A stretch of DNA of 64,000 nt from Ferribacterium limneticum (GTDB lineage Bacteria > Pseudomonadota > Gammaproteobacteria > Burkholderiales > Rhodocyclaceae), in NCBI RefSeq assembly GCF_020510585.1, contig NZ_CP075190.1, positions 2,664,001-2,728,000 of the forward strand. The letters run 5' to 3'. The position numbers and the translations under genes were made by a program. The notes beneath the pieces are model-generated. The model was not told where the DNA came from. It saw only the letters and a list, made by a program, of their open reading frames with translations, and did not search any database. Below, piece after piece: positions 36,544-44,780 of this stretch (position 1 is its first letter; every line of letters begins with the position of its first letter).

Positions 36544-37838
36544 TCTCCGACCTGATCTACTACCTGCTTCCCGCGCTGCTCATCCTGATTCCCGCTGCCT
36601 TTCACCTGCGCGCCAAAAAGAAGGTATCGGCAATCCACCATGCCGTGCTCAAGGAGGCCCAGGACGCCGGCTTGACCGAACCACCATCGCTGCACCCCGT
36701 CGTAGACCTGTCGATCTGCATGGGCTCGGGCGCCTGCGTCAGGGCCTGCCCGGAAAAAGCGCTGGGCGTCATCAAGGGCAAGGGCGTGCTGATCAACCCG
36801 ACGCACTGCATTGGCCATGGCGCCTGCGCACCAGCCTGCCCGGTCGGCGCCATCAAACTGGTCTTTGGCACGGAAAAGCGCGGCATGGACATTCCGCAGG
36901 TCGATCCGGACTTCCAGACCAACATCCCGGGCATTTTCATCGCCGGCGAGCTGGGCGGCATGGGCCTGATCCGCAATGCCATCCGCCAGGGCACGCATGC
37001 CGTCAAGGCAATTACCAGCCGGCCGCACGGCAAGGCTGATTACGACCTGCTGATCATCGGCGCCGGCCCGGCCGGCATTGCCGCCTCGCTAGCCGCCAAA
37101 GAAGCGGGACTCAACTACGTCACCGTCGAACAGGAAGACTCGCTCGGCGGCACCACCTATCACTATCCGCGCAACAAGCTGGTCATGACGGCACCCATGC
37201 GCCTGCCGCTGATCGGCGAAATCAAGGTTCGCGAAATCAGCAAGGAAGAGCTCATGGAAATCTGGCAAGGTATCCTCGACAAAGCCACGCCCAACATCCG
37301 GTTCAGCGAGCGCATGGAAGAAATCACCCCGGTCAATGGCATCTTTTCGGTCCGCACCAACAAGGCGACTTACTCGACGGCCAGCGTGCTGCTCGCCATC
37401 GGACGCCGCGGCACACCGAGAAAACTGGGCGCCAAGGGCGAAGAACAAGCCAAGGTCGTCTATCGCCTGATCGAGGCAGACCAGTACCGCGGCAAGCACG
37501 TCCTGGTCGTCGGTGGTGGCGACAGCGCCCTCGAGGCCGCCCTCGACATCGCCAACGAGCCCGGCACGCACGTCACGCTGAGCTATCGCGGCAAGGCCTT
37601 CGACCGGGTCAAGCCGAAAAACCGGGCACGGCTGGCCGAGGCCATCGCCGAAAACAGGATTGAACAATTGCTCGAGAGCACGGTCCGAGAAATCGGCGTG
37701 GACAACATCGCCCTCAAGCATGGCGATGACATCCTCGAACGTCCAAATGATGCAGTTATCGTTTGTGCCGGCGGCGAATTGCCAACACCGATGCTGAAAA
37801 AGATGGGCGTCCAGGTCGACACCCGTTACGGTGAATAG
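36540..37838 (+). CDS. Membrane-anchored Fe-S/FAD-dependent NAD(P) oxidoreductase
   Basis: A 432-residue protein with an N-terminal membrane helix (3-21), a two-motif ferredoxin-like segment (about 60-105) and a thioredoxin reductase-like flavoprotein. FAD binding is at IIGAGPAGIAASLAAK and NAD(P) binding at VLVVGGGDSALEAALD. Both Fe-S motifs read Cx5Cx3CP (CMGSGACVRACP and CIGHGACAPACP), lacking the usual second cysteine. The start overlaps the previous stop as ATGA. It likely moves electrons between NAD(P)H and a membrane or redox partner; the adjacent cytochrome operon suggests a link, but the partner is unknown. Confidence 0.82.
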   Translation: MISDLIYYLLPALLILIPAAFHLRAKKKVSAIHHAVLKEAQDAGLTEPPSLHPVVDLSICMGSGACVRACPEKALGVIKGKGVLINPTHCIGHGACAPACPVGAIKLVFGTEKRGMDIPQVDPDFQTNIPGIFIAGELGGMGLIRNAIRQGTHAVKAITSRPHGKADYDLLIIGAGPAGIAASLAAKEAGLNYVTVEQEDSLGGTTYHYPRNKLVMTAPMRLPLIGEIKVREISKEELMEIWQGILDKATPNIRFSERMEEITPVNGIFSVRTNKATYSTASVLLAIGRRGTPRKLGAKGEEQAKVVYRLIEADQYRGKHVLVVGGGDSALEAALDIANEPGTHVTLSYRGKAFDRVKPKNRARLAEAIAENRIEQLLESTVREIGVDNIALKHGDDILERPNDAVIVCAGGELPTPMLKKMGVQVDTRYGE

Positions 37839-38136
37839 CCAGCCTGCTTTGTTTGAATCCGGCAGTTCGGCAGGCTTCCGCGCTTTACCTACACAGACAA
37901 ACGTGGGAAACTATTCCGCAAATGACATCAGGAAAGCCGTGAAAGTGCGCCAGGAATCCGCCGACGAATGGCTGCAAACCCTGTTTATGAAACGCCACCG
38001 GGGACGTAGAATGTCGCCTGATCTCCTCCCGCCCTACAGCACCAGCGAAGGATTGGTGCTGACTGATCGCCGATCCCGGCAAGATCGGCGCAAGGCGCTT
38101 GGCCAGAAACTCCCCACGACCCCGGCGACGAGCTGA
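37831..38136 (+). CDS. Hypothetical small basic protein
   Basis: A 101-residue frame starting with GTG inside the last codons of the oxidoreductase gene. It is rich in Arg and Ser (KRHRGRRMS, TDRRSRQDRRKALG), with no signal peptide or membrane helix. The overlap suggests translational coupling. The segment LTDRRSRQDRRK resembles short basic tails but not a named domain. It may be a real small protein or a chance frame. Confidence 0.45.
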   Translation: MNSQPALFESGSSAGFRALPTQTNVGNYSANDIRKAVKVRQESADEWLQTLFMKRHRGRRMSPDLLPPYSTSEGLVLTDRRSRQDRRKALGQKLPTTPATS

Positions 38137-38183
38137 ATCCAGATACCCACTTTGACTCGTCACCTGAAAAACGGCACCCCTTG

Positions 38184-39032
38184 ATGTCAGACTCACCGCT
38201 ACGATCCGTTCTTCTCTCCGCGATTCATCGCGTGCTGTCCCCCATTGTCCGCGTCATGCTGGCGCACGAGATTACGTTGCCGATGGCGATCGAGCTCCTC
38301 AAACGCGTCTTCGTCGAAGTGGCGGAACGCGATTTCCGGCTCGACAACAAGGCGTCCACCGACAGCCGGATCAGCCTGATCACCGGCGTGCACCGCAAGG
38401 ACGTCAAACGTTTGCGCGATCTGCCCGATGTCGAAGCGAACTTGCCGCCAAAAATATCGCTCAGCGCGCAAGTCGTCGCCACCTGGATCACCGGAGCCCA
38501 GTGGCTAGATGAAAACGGCCAGCCCCGTCCGCTATCCCGGCTCGCTCGCGGCGCCGGAGAGGCGTCGTTTGAGGCATTGGTGGCCAGCATCAGCCAGGAT
38601 ATTCGTCCGCGCTCGGTACTCGACGAATGGTTGCGACTGGGTGTTGTCAAAATCAATGAAGCCGACGAAGTCGTGCTGCTCAGCAACGCTTTTGTCCCCC
38701 GAGAGGGCGTCGAAGAAAAACTGGCGTATTACGGCCACAACCTCGGCGATCACGCAGCGGCGGCGGCAGACAACGTGCTGACGACGAGCAGCCCGTGGTT
38801 CGAGCGCAGCGTGCATCACAGCTCGCTGACCGAAGCTCAGGTCGAAAAATTGCGCGCTCGCGCCGCCAAGCTTGGCATGCAAACCTTGACCCAATTGCAC
38901 ACCCTGGCAGCCCAGCCAGCGGACGACAACGAGCAGTCACCGGCCTCGCCAAATAGCGGGCCGAAGAAACGATTCACCTGCGGCGTCTATTTTTACAGCA
39001 CAGACGCCAGCGAAACACCCACGGAAAAATGA
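38184..39032 (+). CDS. DUF6502-like protein
   Basis: A 282-residue soluble protein. The N-terminal half is helical with LLSAIHRVLSPIVRVMLAHEITLPMAIELLKRVFVEVA and ITGVHRKDVKRL, which looks like a winged-helix DNA-binding fold. The C-terminal part is low in order. This matches the DUF6502 family as I recall it. Its stop overlaps the start of the DUF5666-like gene, and this pair often travels together in betaproteobacteria. A regulatory role is plausible but not shown. ATG at 38184 is preferred to the TTG at 38181. Confidence 0.65.
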   Translation: MSDSPLRSVLLSAIHRVLSPIVRVMLAHEITLPMAIELLKRVFVEVAERDFRLDNKASTDSRISLITGVHRKDVKRLRDLPDVEANLPPKISLSAQVVATWITGAQWLDENGQPRPLSRLARGAGEASFEALVASISQDIRPRSVLDEWLRLGVVKINEADEVVLLSNAFVPREGVEEKLAYYGHNLGDHAAAAADNVLTTSSPWFERSVHHSSLTEAQVEKLRARAAKLGMQTLTQLHTLAAQPADDNEQSPASPNSGPKKRFTCGVYFYSTDASETPTEK

Positions 39033-40534
39033 AACGCTATCTTCTGTCGCTCGTCGTTGCCGCTTTCCCGCTGGTCGCATGGTCCGGTCCGGTTTGCGTT
39101 GATCCCGAGCATCCCGGGAAAAGCCATCAGGCGCGGGACGGGATCGGCGGCATTGGCGGTACCGGCAGCCCTGCCACAAGCAAGTCAATTGGTCACAATA
39201 GCGAACCGGGTGGCGGCGGCATCGGCGGCACGGGCTCCCCTGCCCTCGGCGGCGAAGAGGGAGGGGGCATCGGTGGAACCGGCGCCCCTGTTGCCGACGG
39301 AGCATCGGTTGGCATTGTCGGTGTCGTCAGCGGATTTGCCTCGGTTTGCGTCAACGGGGTCGAAGTTCATTTCGACCATGGCGTCCCGGTCAACGAAAAC
39401 GGCGACCCGTCATCGGCTGACAAGCTGGCGGTCGGTCAGGTTGTCTCGATCGACGCCACCAATTCGCCCAAGGGACTGCAAGCTCGAAACATCGCCATTC
39501 TGAACGCCCTTGAAGGCCCCATCACCAAGCTGTCGCACGGCGGCAAAGTGATTCAGGTCCTCGGGCAAAACGTCGCCATCGTGTCAAATACCCGCGGACC
39601 GGGCAAGGGACTGGCCGTCGGCCAACTCGTCAAGATCAGCGCCCTCGCCGGTGCCGATGGCACTTTGGTCGCGACGCGTGTCCAGCCCAGTCCGAACCTC
39701 AAGCAAGCAGGCGCGCTGGGACCAGTCGTCACCTCAGGCAAACAGTCCCGGGTCGGCGGGGTTGCCGTTAGCGCTGCGGTGGACGCCTCCGCAGCCCTGG
39801 TCAGAGGTCAATGGACGGGCAGCGAACTGGTTCCGACCAGCGTCACTGCCGATCCGACCTACCGGTTCAAGAATAGCGCCAGCAGAATCCTGCTTGAGGC
39901 TCTGGTTCAGACCTCCGACGGTCGCGGAAAAATCACGGCTGGCGGGGTAGAGTTGTCGCTGCCCAATGCGACAGCCAGCCAGATGAAGTCCCTGCAACCG
40001 AATCGGCGAATTTTTGTGGACGCCCAGGTCGGGCGCTCGGGCCAACTCGTGGTCAGTCATTTTGAACTGGCGAGCAGCGAAAACCGCAGTGCTCCCCTGC
40101 CAAAGAACGCCGAACGAACCAATAGCGCTTCGTCCGCCAAGGCGGATAGCAGCGACACGACAAGATCGACTGAAAAAACTGAAACGTCTGAGCGGGTGGA
40201 GAAGGGCGAGAGCGCTGAGAAGGTCGAGAAGGTCGAGAAGGCCGAGAAGGCTGAGAAGGCTGAGAAGGCTGAGAAGGTCGAGAAGGTCGAGAAGGCCGAG
40301 AAGGCTGAGAAGGCTGAGAAGGCTGAGAAGGCTGAGAAGGCTGAGAAGGCTGAGAAGGTCGAGAAGGTCGAGAAGGTCGAGAAGGCTGAGAAGGTCGAGA
40401 AGGCTGAGAAGGCTGAGAAGGTCGAGAAGGTCGAGAAGGCTGAGAAGGTCGAGCGTGCCGAGAAAGTCGAGCGTGCCGAGAAAGTCGAGCGGACTGAGAA
40501 GGTCGAGCGGGTCGAAAGGCGGGAACGGCATTGA
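39029..40534 (+). CDS. Exported DUF5666-like protein with Gly-rich N-terminus and long EKV/EKA repeat tail
   Basis: A 501-residue protein. A signal peptide (1-19) is followed by three GIGGTGSP-type Gly-rich units. Several small beta-barrel repeats of DUF5666 type (about 90-350) contain GVVSGFASVCVNGVEVHFD and VGQVVSIDA. A highly charged C-terminal tail of about 110 residues is made of EKV/EKA triplets and ends ERVERRERH. The tail is probably helical. It is translationally coupled to the DUF6502-like gene. Function is unknown; its export and position point to an envelope role alongside the following outer-membrane protein. Confidence 0.75.
   Translation: MKRYLLSLVVAAFPLVAWSGPVCVDPEHPGKSHQARDGIGGIGGTGSPATSKSIGHNSEPGGGGIGGTGSPALGGEEGGGIGGTGAPVADGASVGIVGVVSGFASVCVNGVEVHFDHGVPVNENGDPSSADKLAVGQVVSIDATNSPKGLQARNIAILNALEGPITKLSHGGKVIQVLGQNVAIVSNTRGPGKGLAVGQLVKISALAGADGTLVATRVQPSPNLKQAGALGPVVTSGKQSRVGGVAVSAAVDASAALVRGQWTGSELVPTSVTADPTYRFKNSASRILLEALVQTSDGRGKITAGGVELSLPNATASQMKSLQPNRRIFVDAQVGRSGQLVVSHFELASSENRSAPLPKNAERTNSASSAKADSSDTTRSTEKTETSERVEKGESAEKVEKVEKAEKAEKAEKAEKVEKVEKAEKAEKAEKAEKAEKAEKAEKVEKVEKVEKAEKVEKAEKAEKVEKVEKAEKVERAEKVERAEKVERTEKVERVERRERH
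40199..40531 (+). repeat. Tandem 9-bp repeat encoding EKV/EKA units
   Basis: About 25 near-perfect units of GAGAAGGTC or GAGAAGGCT, then about eight degenerate units with CGN codons. The unit is a multiple of three, so copy-number change alters protein length but keeps the frame. Confidence 0.9.
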
Positions 40535-40607
40535 CATGGCATTTTCACCGCGCACCATAAGACCACGTTAGAATCATGGTTTTATTTACATTGCATCAGG
40601 TACCCGC

Positions 40608-41366
40608 TTGAAAACACGCATTCTCGCCGTTCTCTGCCTTCTGTCAGTTTTGCCATGCCACGCTGAAAGCAGCCTGACCATGAGTACCGGCATCGACTAT
40701 TCGACCGGAAAATACGGTGCCGCCGAAAGCACGGATACTCTCTACATGCCTTTCGGCGTGAAATATGAAACTGGCGACTGGACTTTGCGCGCGACGATTC
40801 CCTACGTCGAAACGAGCGGCCCCTCTACAGTTTCCGGCGCCGGTGCCGACCGGGTCACACTGACCAACGGCCAAGGCACGCGCAGGAAGGAAACCGGCCT
40901 TGGCGACATCGTGCTGTCCGGCAGCTGGAGCGCGCTGCAGCAAGGCCCCTGGCTCGTCGAGCTGGGCGCCAAAGTCAAGCTGGCCACGGCCGACGAGAAC
41001 AAGGGACTGGGCACCGGCGAAAACGACTATTCAGTGCAGACCGAGGTCTATCGGACACTGGACAAACACACGCTGTTCGGCACCCTGGGTTACAAGAAAA
41101 TGGGCGACCCCGACGGCGTCGATCTGAAAGACCCGTTCTACGCCTCACTGGGCTGGTCTTTCCGGGCCACCCAGGCGAGTGCGCTGGGCTTGAGCTACGA
41201 TTTTCGGCAAAAAGTTCAGGATGGCGGCGCACCTATCCGTGAAGTAACCGGCTTCGTCACTCACAAGCTGGACCCGAACTGGAAATTGCAGGGCTATCTT
41301 GTGTCCGGCTATTCCAACGCCAGCCCGGATCTGGGCGGCGGTGTCTTCGTGATGTATACCTACTGA
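40608..41366 (+). CDS. Outer-membrane beta-barrel protein
   Basis: A 252-residue exported protein starting at TTG, with a signal peptide ending near CHA-ES (residue 19). The mature part shows alternating hydrophobic strands, many Gly and aromatic residues, and a C-terminal aromatic (VFVMYTY), the hallmark of an outer-membrane barrel. Segments such as LYMPFGVKYETGDWTLRATIPYVETSGP resemble transporter-like barrels of the phenol-degradation meta-pathway/DUF3187 kind. It is 73 bases downstream of the DUF5666-like gene and may be in the same operon. The substrate is unknown. Confidence 0.72.
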   Translation: MKTRILAVLCLLSVLPCHAESSLTMSTGIDYSTGKYGAAESTDTLYMPFGVKYETGDWTLRATIPYVETSGPSTVSGAGADRVTLTNGQGTRRKETGLGDIVLSGSWSALQQGPWLVELGAKVKLATADENKGLGTGENDYSVQTEVYRTLDKHTLFGTLGYKKMGDPDGVDLKDPFYASLGWSFRATQASALGLSYDFRQKVQDGGAPIREVTGFVTHKLDPNWKLQGYLVSGYSNASPDLGGGVFVMYTY

Positions 41367-41389
41367 TCGCTGCAGCGCCTTATTTCGCC

Positions 41390-41929
41390 CTACTGCACCT
41401 TCAGGCGAAAAGCCTGCGTAACCAGATTGATCGCCTCCGGGCCGTCCCAGGCCCGCGAGCCGGCAATTTTCTTGATGACCCGACCTTCGCCGTCGACCAG
41501 TACGGTGAGCGGCAAGCGGTTGGCACCGAGCATGTTTTCGAGGACCAGATTGCGGTCGATATAATTCGGGAAGCTGACGCCCGAAGCCTTGACGAATTTG
41601 GCCGCCGCTGCGTGGTCGTCGTCGGTCGAAATACCGACAACGTTGAACCCCTTGCTGGCGTAACGCTGGTACAAGCGTTCGATCGATCCCATCTCGGCCC
41701 GGCAGGGCCCGCACCAGCTGGCCCATACGTTGATCAGCAGCGGCTTGCCGCGAAATGACGATAACTTCGCAGCGCTGCCGACCAGGGCGTTGAGCTGAGC
41801 CTCGGGCAGCAAGGCGCCGACCGGAATCTCGCCCGGCGTTCCGGCCACCGCACTGCCGGCAAACTGCATCACACAAAGGCCGATCACCAGGCCCTTCATC
41901 GACAAAAATCCCCAATCATTCCGACGCAT
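41390..41929 (-). CDS. TlpA-like periplasmic thioredoxin
   Basis: A 179-residue protein with an N-terminal signal or anchor segment (11-29), active site WCGPC (Cys73, Cys76) in NVWASWCGPCRAEMGSIERLY and cis-proline in ANRLPLTVLVDG. The ATG at 41929 has GGAG six bases upstream; frames open further upstream lack one. It is convergent with the outer-membrane gene and divergent from menE. It probably keeps periplasmic cysteines reduced, for example for haem attachment. It is distinct from the Nos-linked thioredoxin, with which it shares only the fold. Confidence 0.85.
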   Translation of the reverse strand: MRRNDWGFLSMKGLVIGLCVMQFAGSAVAGTPGEIPVGALLPEAQLNALVGSAAKLSSFRGKPLLINVWASWCGPCRAEMGSIERLYQRYASKGFNVVGISTDDDHAAAAKFVKASGVSFPNYIDRNLVLENMLGANRLPLTVLVDGEGRVIKKIAGSRAWDGPEAINLVTQAFRLKVQ

Positions 41930-42052
41930 GCCAAACTCCATCAAATCGTCTCCACGCGGGGCATGCCGCCCCATCGAAGGCTGTTATCGTAAGGCATTTT
42001 CTTGATCTGTCTTGCCATGATGCAGGCTGGGCCTCTTTATAATCGAACGCGT

Positions 42053-43318
42053 ATGGCAGCCCCCACCTCTCTGGCTCAGCATCTGCAACAGGCCGCGGCC
42101 GAAAATCCGCACGCCAGCGCCTTGTTGCACGTGGCACAGTGCTACAGCTTCGCCGAACTGGTCGATGACAGCCGTCATCTGGCCAGCCAGCTCGCCAACC
42201 GCCGGGGGCTGATCATCGTGGCTGGCGACAGCCTGCATCTGGCGCGCCATGCCTACGCCTGCAGTTTTCAAAATTGGCCGTTTTTTCCGGTTGACCGTAG
42301 CAATGCGCACCTGGAAATCAATCAGCCGCTTTCCGACGTTGCGCTGATCATTGCGACCAGTGGCAGTGAGGGAAATCCGCGCGCCGTGCTGCTCGGCAAC
42401 GCCCAGCTCGACGCCGCTGCCGCCAATTCGAATGCCTGCCTGCCGCTGCACCCTGGCGATCTGTGGTTGAACTGCCTGCCGCTTTATCACATCGGAGGTC
42501 AGTCCATTTTGTGGCGCTGTGCCCGGGCCGGCGCCAGCGTGCTGCTCCACGATGGATTCGATGCCAAGCAGGTGGCCGCCGACCTCGCCACCCTTCCGGT
42601 CACGCACATTTCGCTGGTCCCGGCCATGCTCGCCCGGCTCCTCGACCTCGGCACCACCCCACCGGCCAGCCTGCGCGTTGCCCTGATCGGCGGCGCCGCG
42701 CTGGCGCAATCGCTTTACGACCGGGCCGTAGCCACCGGCTGGCCGCTCTACCCAAGCTACGGCATGAGCGAAACGGCGGCCCAGTTCGCCACTTTCGAGC
42801 CGGCCGACGGCGCCTGGCACGAAGGACTGGTCGGCCGACCGATGCCCGGCCATGAAATATGCATCGGCGCCGACGGCCGCCTGCAAGTGCGCGGGCCGCA
42901 GGTGATGCGCGGCTATCTCGACGGCAGCGGCATCGATGCGAACGGCTGGCTGACCACCGGCGACCTCGGCCGCATAGACGCCACCGGCCGCCTGAGCATC
43001 CTCGGTCGGGCCGACGACATGCTGATCAGCGGCGGCCGCAACGTGCATCCGCAGGAGGTTGAGTCCTGCCTCGCCGCCTGCCCCGGCGTCCTCGATGTCG
43101 CCGTCACCGGCCAGCCCGACCCGGTCTGGGGCGACCTCATCGTTGCCCTCGTCGTCGGCTCTGTCGCGCCGGACGACCTGCTCGCCCACGCCCGCCGCCA
43201 TCTGCCATCGGCCGCCTTGCCGCGAAAAATCCACGCCATCGAGCGCCTGCCACGCAACGCCACCGGCAAGCTCGAACGCGCCACGCTACGCCGCCTCGCC
43301 GCCGAGACCGAACGATGA
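42053..43318 (+). CDS. menE: MenE-like o-succinylbenzoate-CoA ligase
   Basis: A 421-residue ANL-superfamily adenylating enzyme. The phosphate-binding loop is ATSGSEGNPRAVLL (about 105-118), with YGMSETAAQF, TGDLGRID and the C-terminal catalytic lysine region LPRNATGKLERATL. The close fit to MenE length and the isochorismate synthase gene overlapping its end support a menaquinone role. A shorter N-terminus than typical acyl-CoA ligases is usual for MenE. Codons around residues 75-85 coincide with the dispersed repeat (QNWPFFPVDRSN). The start at 42053 is chosen because the upstream codons lack conserved residues. Confidence 0.8.
   Translation: MAAPTSLAQHLQQAAAENPHASALLHVAQCYSFAELVDDSRHLASQLANRRGLIIVAGDSLHLARHAYACSFQNWPFFPVDRSNAHLEINQPLSDVALIIATSGSEGNPRAVLLGNAQLDAAAANSNACLPLHPGDLWLNCLPLYHIGGQSILWRCARAGASVLLHDGFDAKQVAADLATLPVTHISLVPAMLARLLDLGTTPPASLRVALIGGAALAQSLYDRAVATGWPLYPSYGMSETAAQFATFEPADGAWHEGLVGRPMPGHEICIGADGRLQVRGPQVMRGYLDGSGIDANGWLTTGDLGRIDATGRLSILGRADDMLISGGRNVHPQEVESCLAACPGVLDVAVTGQPDPVWGDLIVALVVGSVAPDDLLAHARRHLPSAALPRKIHAIERLPRNATGKLERATLRRLAAETER
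42269..42300 (+). repeat. Dispersed short repeat, copy 6, inside menE
   Basis: An almost exact copy: the arm AAAATTGGCCG runs into the core TTCCGGTTGACCGTAG. It is translated in frame as NWPFFPVDRS, at a position where ANL enzymes usually have a hydrophobic-Pro-Leu/Val-Asp stretch. Confidence 0.8.
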
Positions 43319-44655
43319 TCCACGCCCTGCGCCGCTGCCTGAGCGCCCCGGAAACGCTGGCCCGGCTGGAAGCGCTGGCCGCCGGCGCGCCGGCCTCGGC
43401 CCCGGTCAGTCTGCGTCTTTTGCTCGACCGCGGCACGACTGACTGGCTGACGCTACTGCCGGCCGACGCACCCTACTGGTATCGCGCCCGCCCCGATCAT
43501 CGCGAATATCGCCTGGCCATCGGCCATGCCCTGCACGTCACGAGCGCCGGCCCCAACCGGCTGGCCGCCCTCGACAACGCCTTCGCCGGCTTTTGCCGTG
43601 ACTGGCGACGCAACGGTCCGGCCTTCGCTTTCGCCGGTTTCGCCTTCGATGCCGGCAACAACACGCCACTGCCCAACGCCCTGCTCGCCATCCCGGCCAT
43701 CATGCTCGAATCGGTCGGCGGCGAATGCTCAGTCACGCTCAGCGCACCAGCCGGCCGCCTTGCCCAGGCCGCGGCCGAATGGCCGCACTGGCTCGCCACG
43801 CCGACCATCGCCAGCGCCCCGCCACAACGCCCAAGCCGCCTGGAAACACTGGCCGAACGGGCCTGGATAGCCCGCGTCAATGCCGCGCTGCGCGACATCG
43901 AGGCCGGCCGCGTCGACAAGATCGTCCTCGCCCGCAGCCGGACAATCGAGGCCGACGCACCATTTTCGGCCGCCACGGTGCTCGGCCAACTGCTTGCCCA
44001 GCAGCCATCGAGCGTTGTCTATGCCTACGGCAATGGTCAGCCCAGCTTCGTCGGCGCGACGCCCGAGCGGCTGGTCCGCCTCGTCGGCCAGCGCGTCGAT
44101 GCCGATGCGCTGGCCGGCACTTCGTGGCCCGGTTCGCTGGCCCTGTCCGAAACCAAGAACCGCCACGAACAGGCGCTGGTCGTTCAGGCAGTCTGTGCGG
44201 CGCTCGTCCCGTTCTGTGAAAACCCGCCGATTGCCGAACCGGCGCGCGAACACGCGGCCGGCCAACTGCTCCATCTGCGCAGCCGGGTAGCTGCCACCGT
44301 CCACCCGGGGACAACGCTGTTCGAACTGGTCCGTGCCCTGCATCCAACCCCGGCCATCGGCGGCTTTCCCGTCGCCGCCGCACAAGCCTGGCTGGCCGAG
44401 CACCACGAGCAACGCAGCGGCTGGTACAGCGGCGGCATCGGCTTGCTGTCACCGGACGGCGACGGCGAATTCTCGGTCGCCCTGCGCTCGGCCCTGCTCG
44501 CCGGCAATACGGCCGAACTGCAGGCCGGTGCCGGCATTGTCGCCGGCTCCGACGCCCGGCACGAACTGGCCGAAACCACCGCCAAGCTGGGCACCTTGCT
44601 CGCCGCACTGGTCCCGCCGATCACGCCGGAATCCGGCGACAGTCTGCGCGCCTGA
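43315..44655 (+). CDS. menF: Isochorismate synthase, MenF-like
   Basis: A 446-residue chorismate-utilising enzyme. The C-terminal two thirds carry the family core, with DKIVLARS, FVGATPERLV, the catalytic ETKNRHEQ, HLRSRV, LHPTPAIGG and the terminal GAGIVAGSDARHE. The start overlaps the menE stop by four bases. MenF opens the menaquinone pathway from chorismate. A salicylate or siderophore role is possible for the family, but menE next door favours menaquinone. The other men genes are outside the window. Confidence 0.85.
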   Translation: MIHALRRCLSAPETLARLEALAAGAPASAPVSLRLLLDRGTTDWLTLLPADAPYWYRARPDHREYRLAIGHALHVTSAGPNRLAALDNAFAGFCRDWRRNGPAFAFAGFAFDAGNNTPLPNALLAIPAIMLESVGGECSVTLSAPAGRLAQAAAEWPHWLATPTIASAPPQRPSRLETLAERAWIARVNAALRDIEAGRVDKIVLARSRTIEADAPFSAATVLGQLLAQQPSSVVYAYGNGQPSFVGATPERLVRLVGQRVDADALAGTSWPGSLALSETKNRHEQALVVQAVCAALVPFCENPPIAEPAREHAAGQLLHLRSRVAATVHPGTTLFELVRALHPTPAIGGFPVAAAQAWLAEHHEQRSGWYSGGIGLLSPDGDGEFSVALRSALLAGNTAELQAGAGIVAGSDARHELAETTAKLGTLLAALVPPITPESGDSLRA

Positions 44656-44685
44656 GAATTTGGCCAAATATTCCGGTTGACCGTG
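44654..44685 (+). repeat. Dispersed short repeat, copy 7
   Basis: Begins within the TGA stop of menF, as copies 1 and 2 do at their genes. The arm reads GAATTTGGCCAAATA and the core TTCCGGTTGACCGTGG is intact. Confidence 0.78.
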
Positions 44686-44780
44686 GCAATCAGCCTCAGA
44701 ACGTCATCTCCCTGTAATCTTTATGCAACAAAATGATGGGCTTAAAGCCTATACTTCAGAAAAAACATGGAGATGATGTG

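Noticed and set aside
39734..40558. Minus-strand frame with Leu-Leu-Asp repeats
   Set aside because: Antisense reading of the 9-bp GAGAAGGNC tandem array; the sense strand has a signal peptide and operon coupling.
41984..43234. 416-codon minus-strand frame opposite menE
   Set aside because: The opposite strand encodes all ANL-family motifs; this frame has none.
44686..44780. CTGTAAT...ATGCAAC resembling a Pho box before ppk
   Set aside because: Too few matches to the two-half-site Pho consensus and incorrect spacing.
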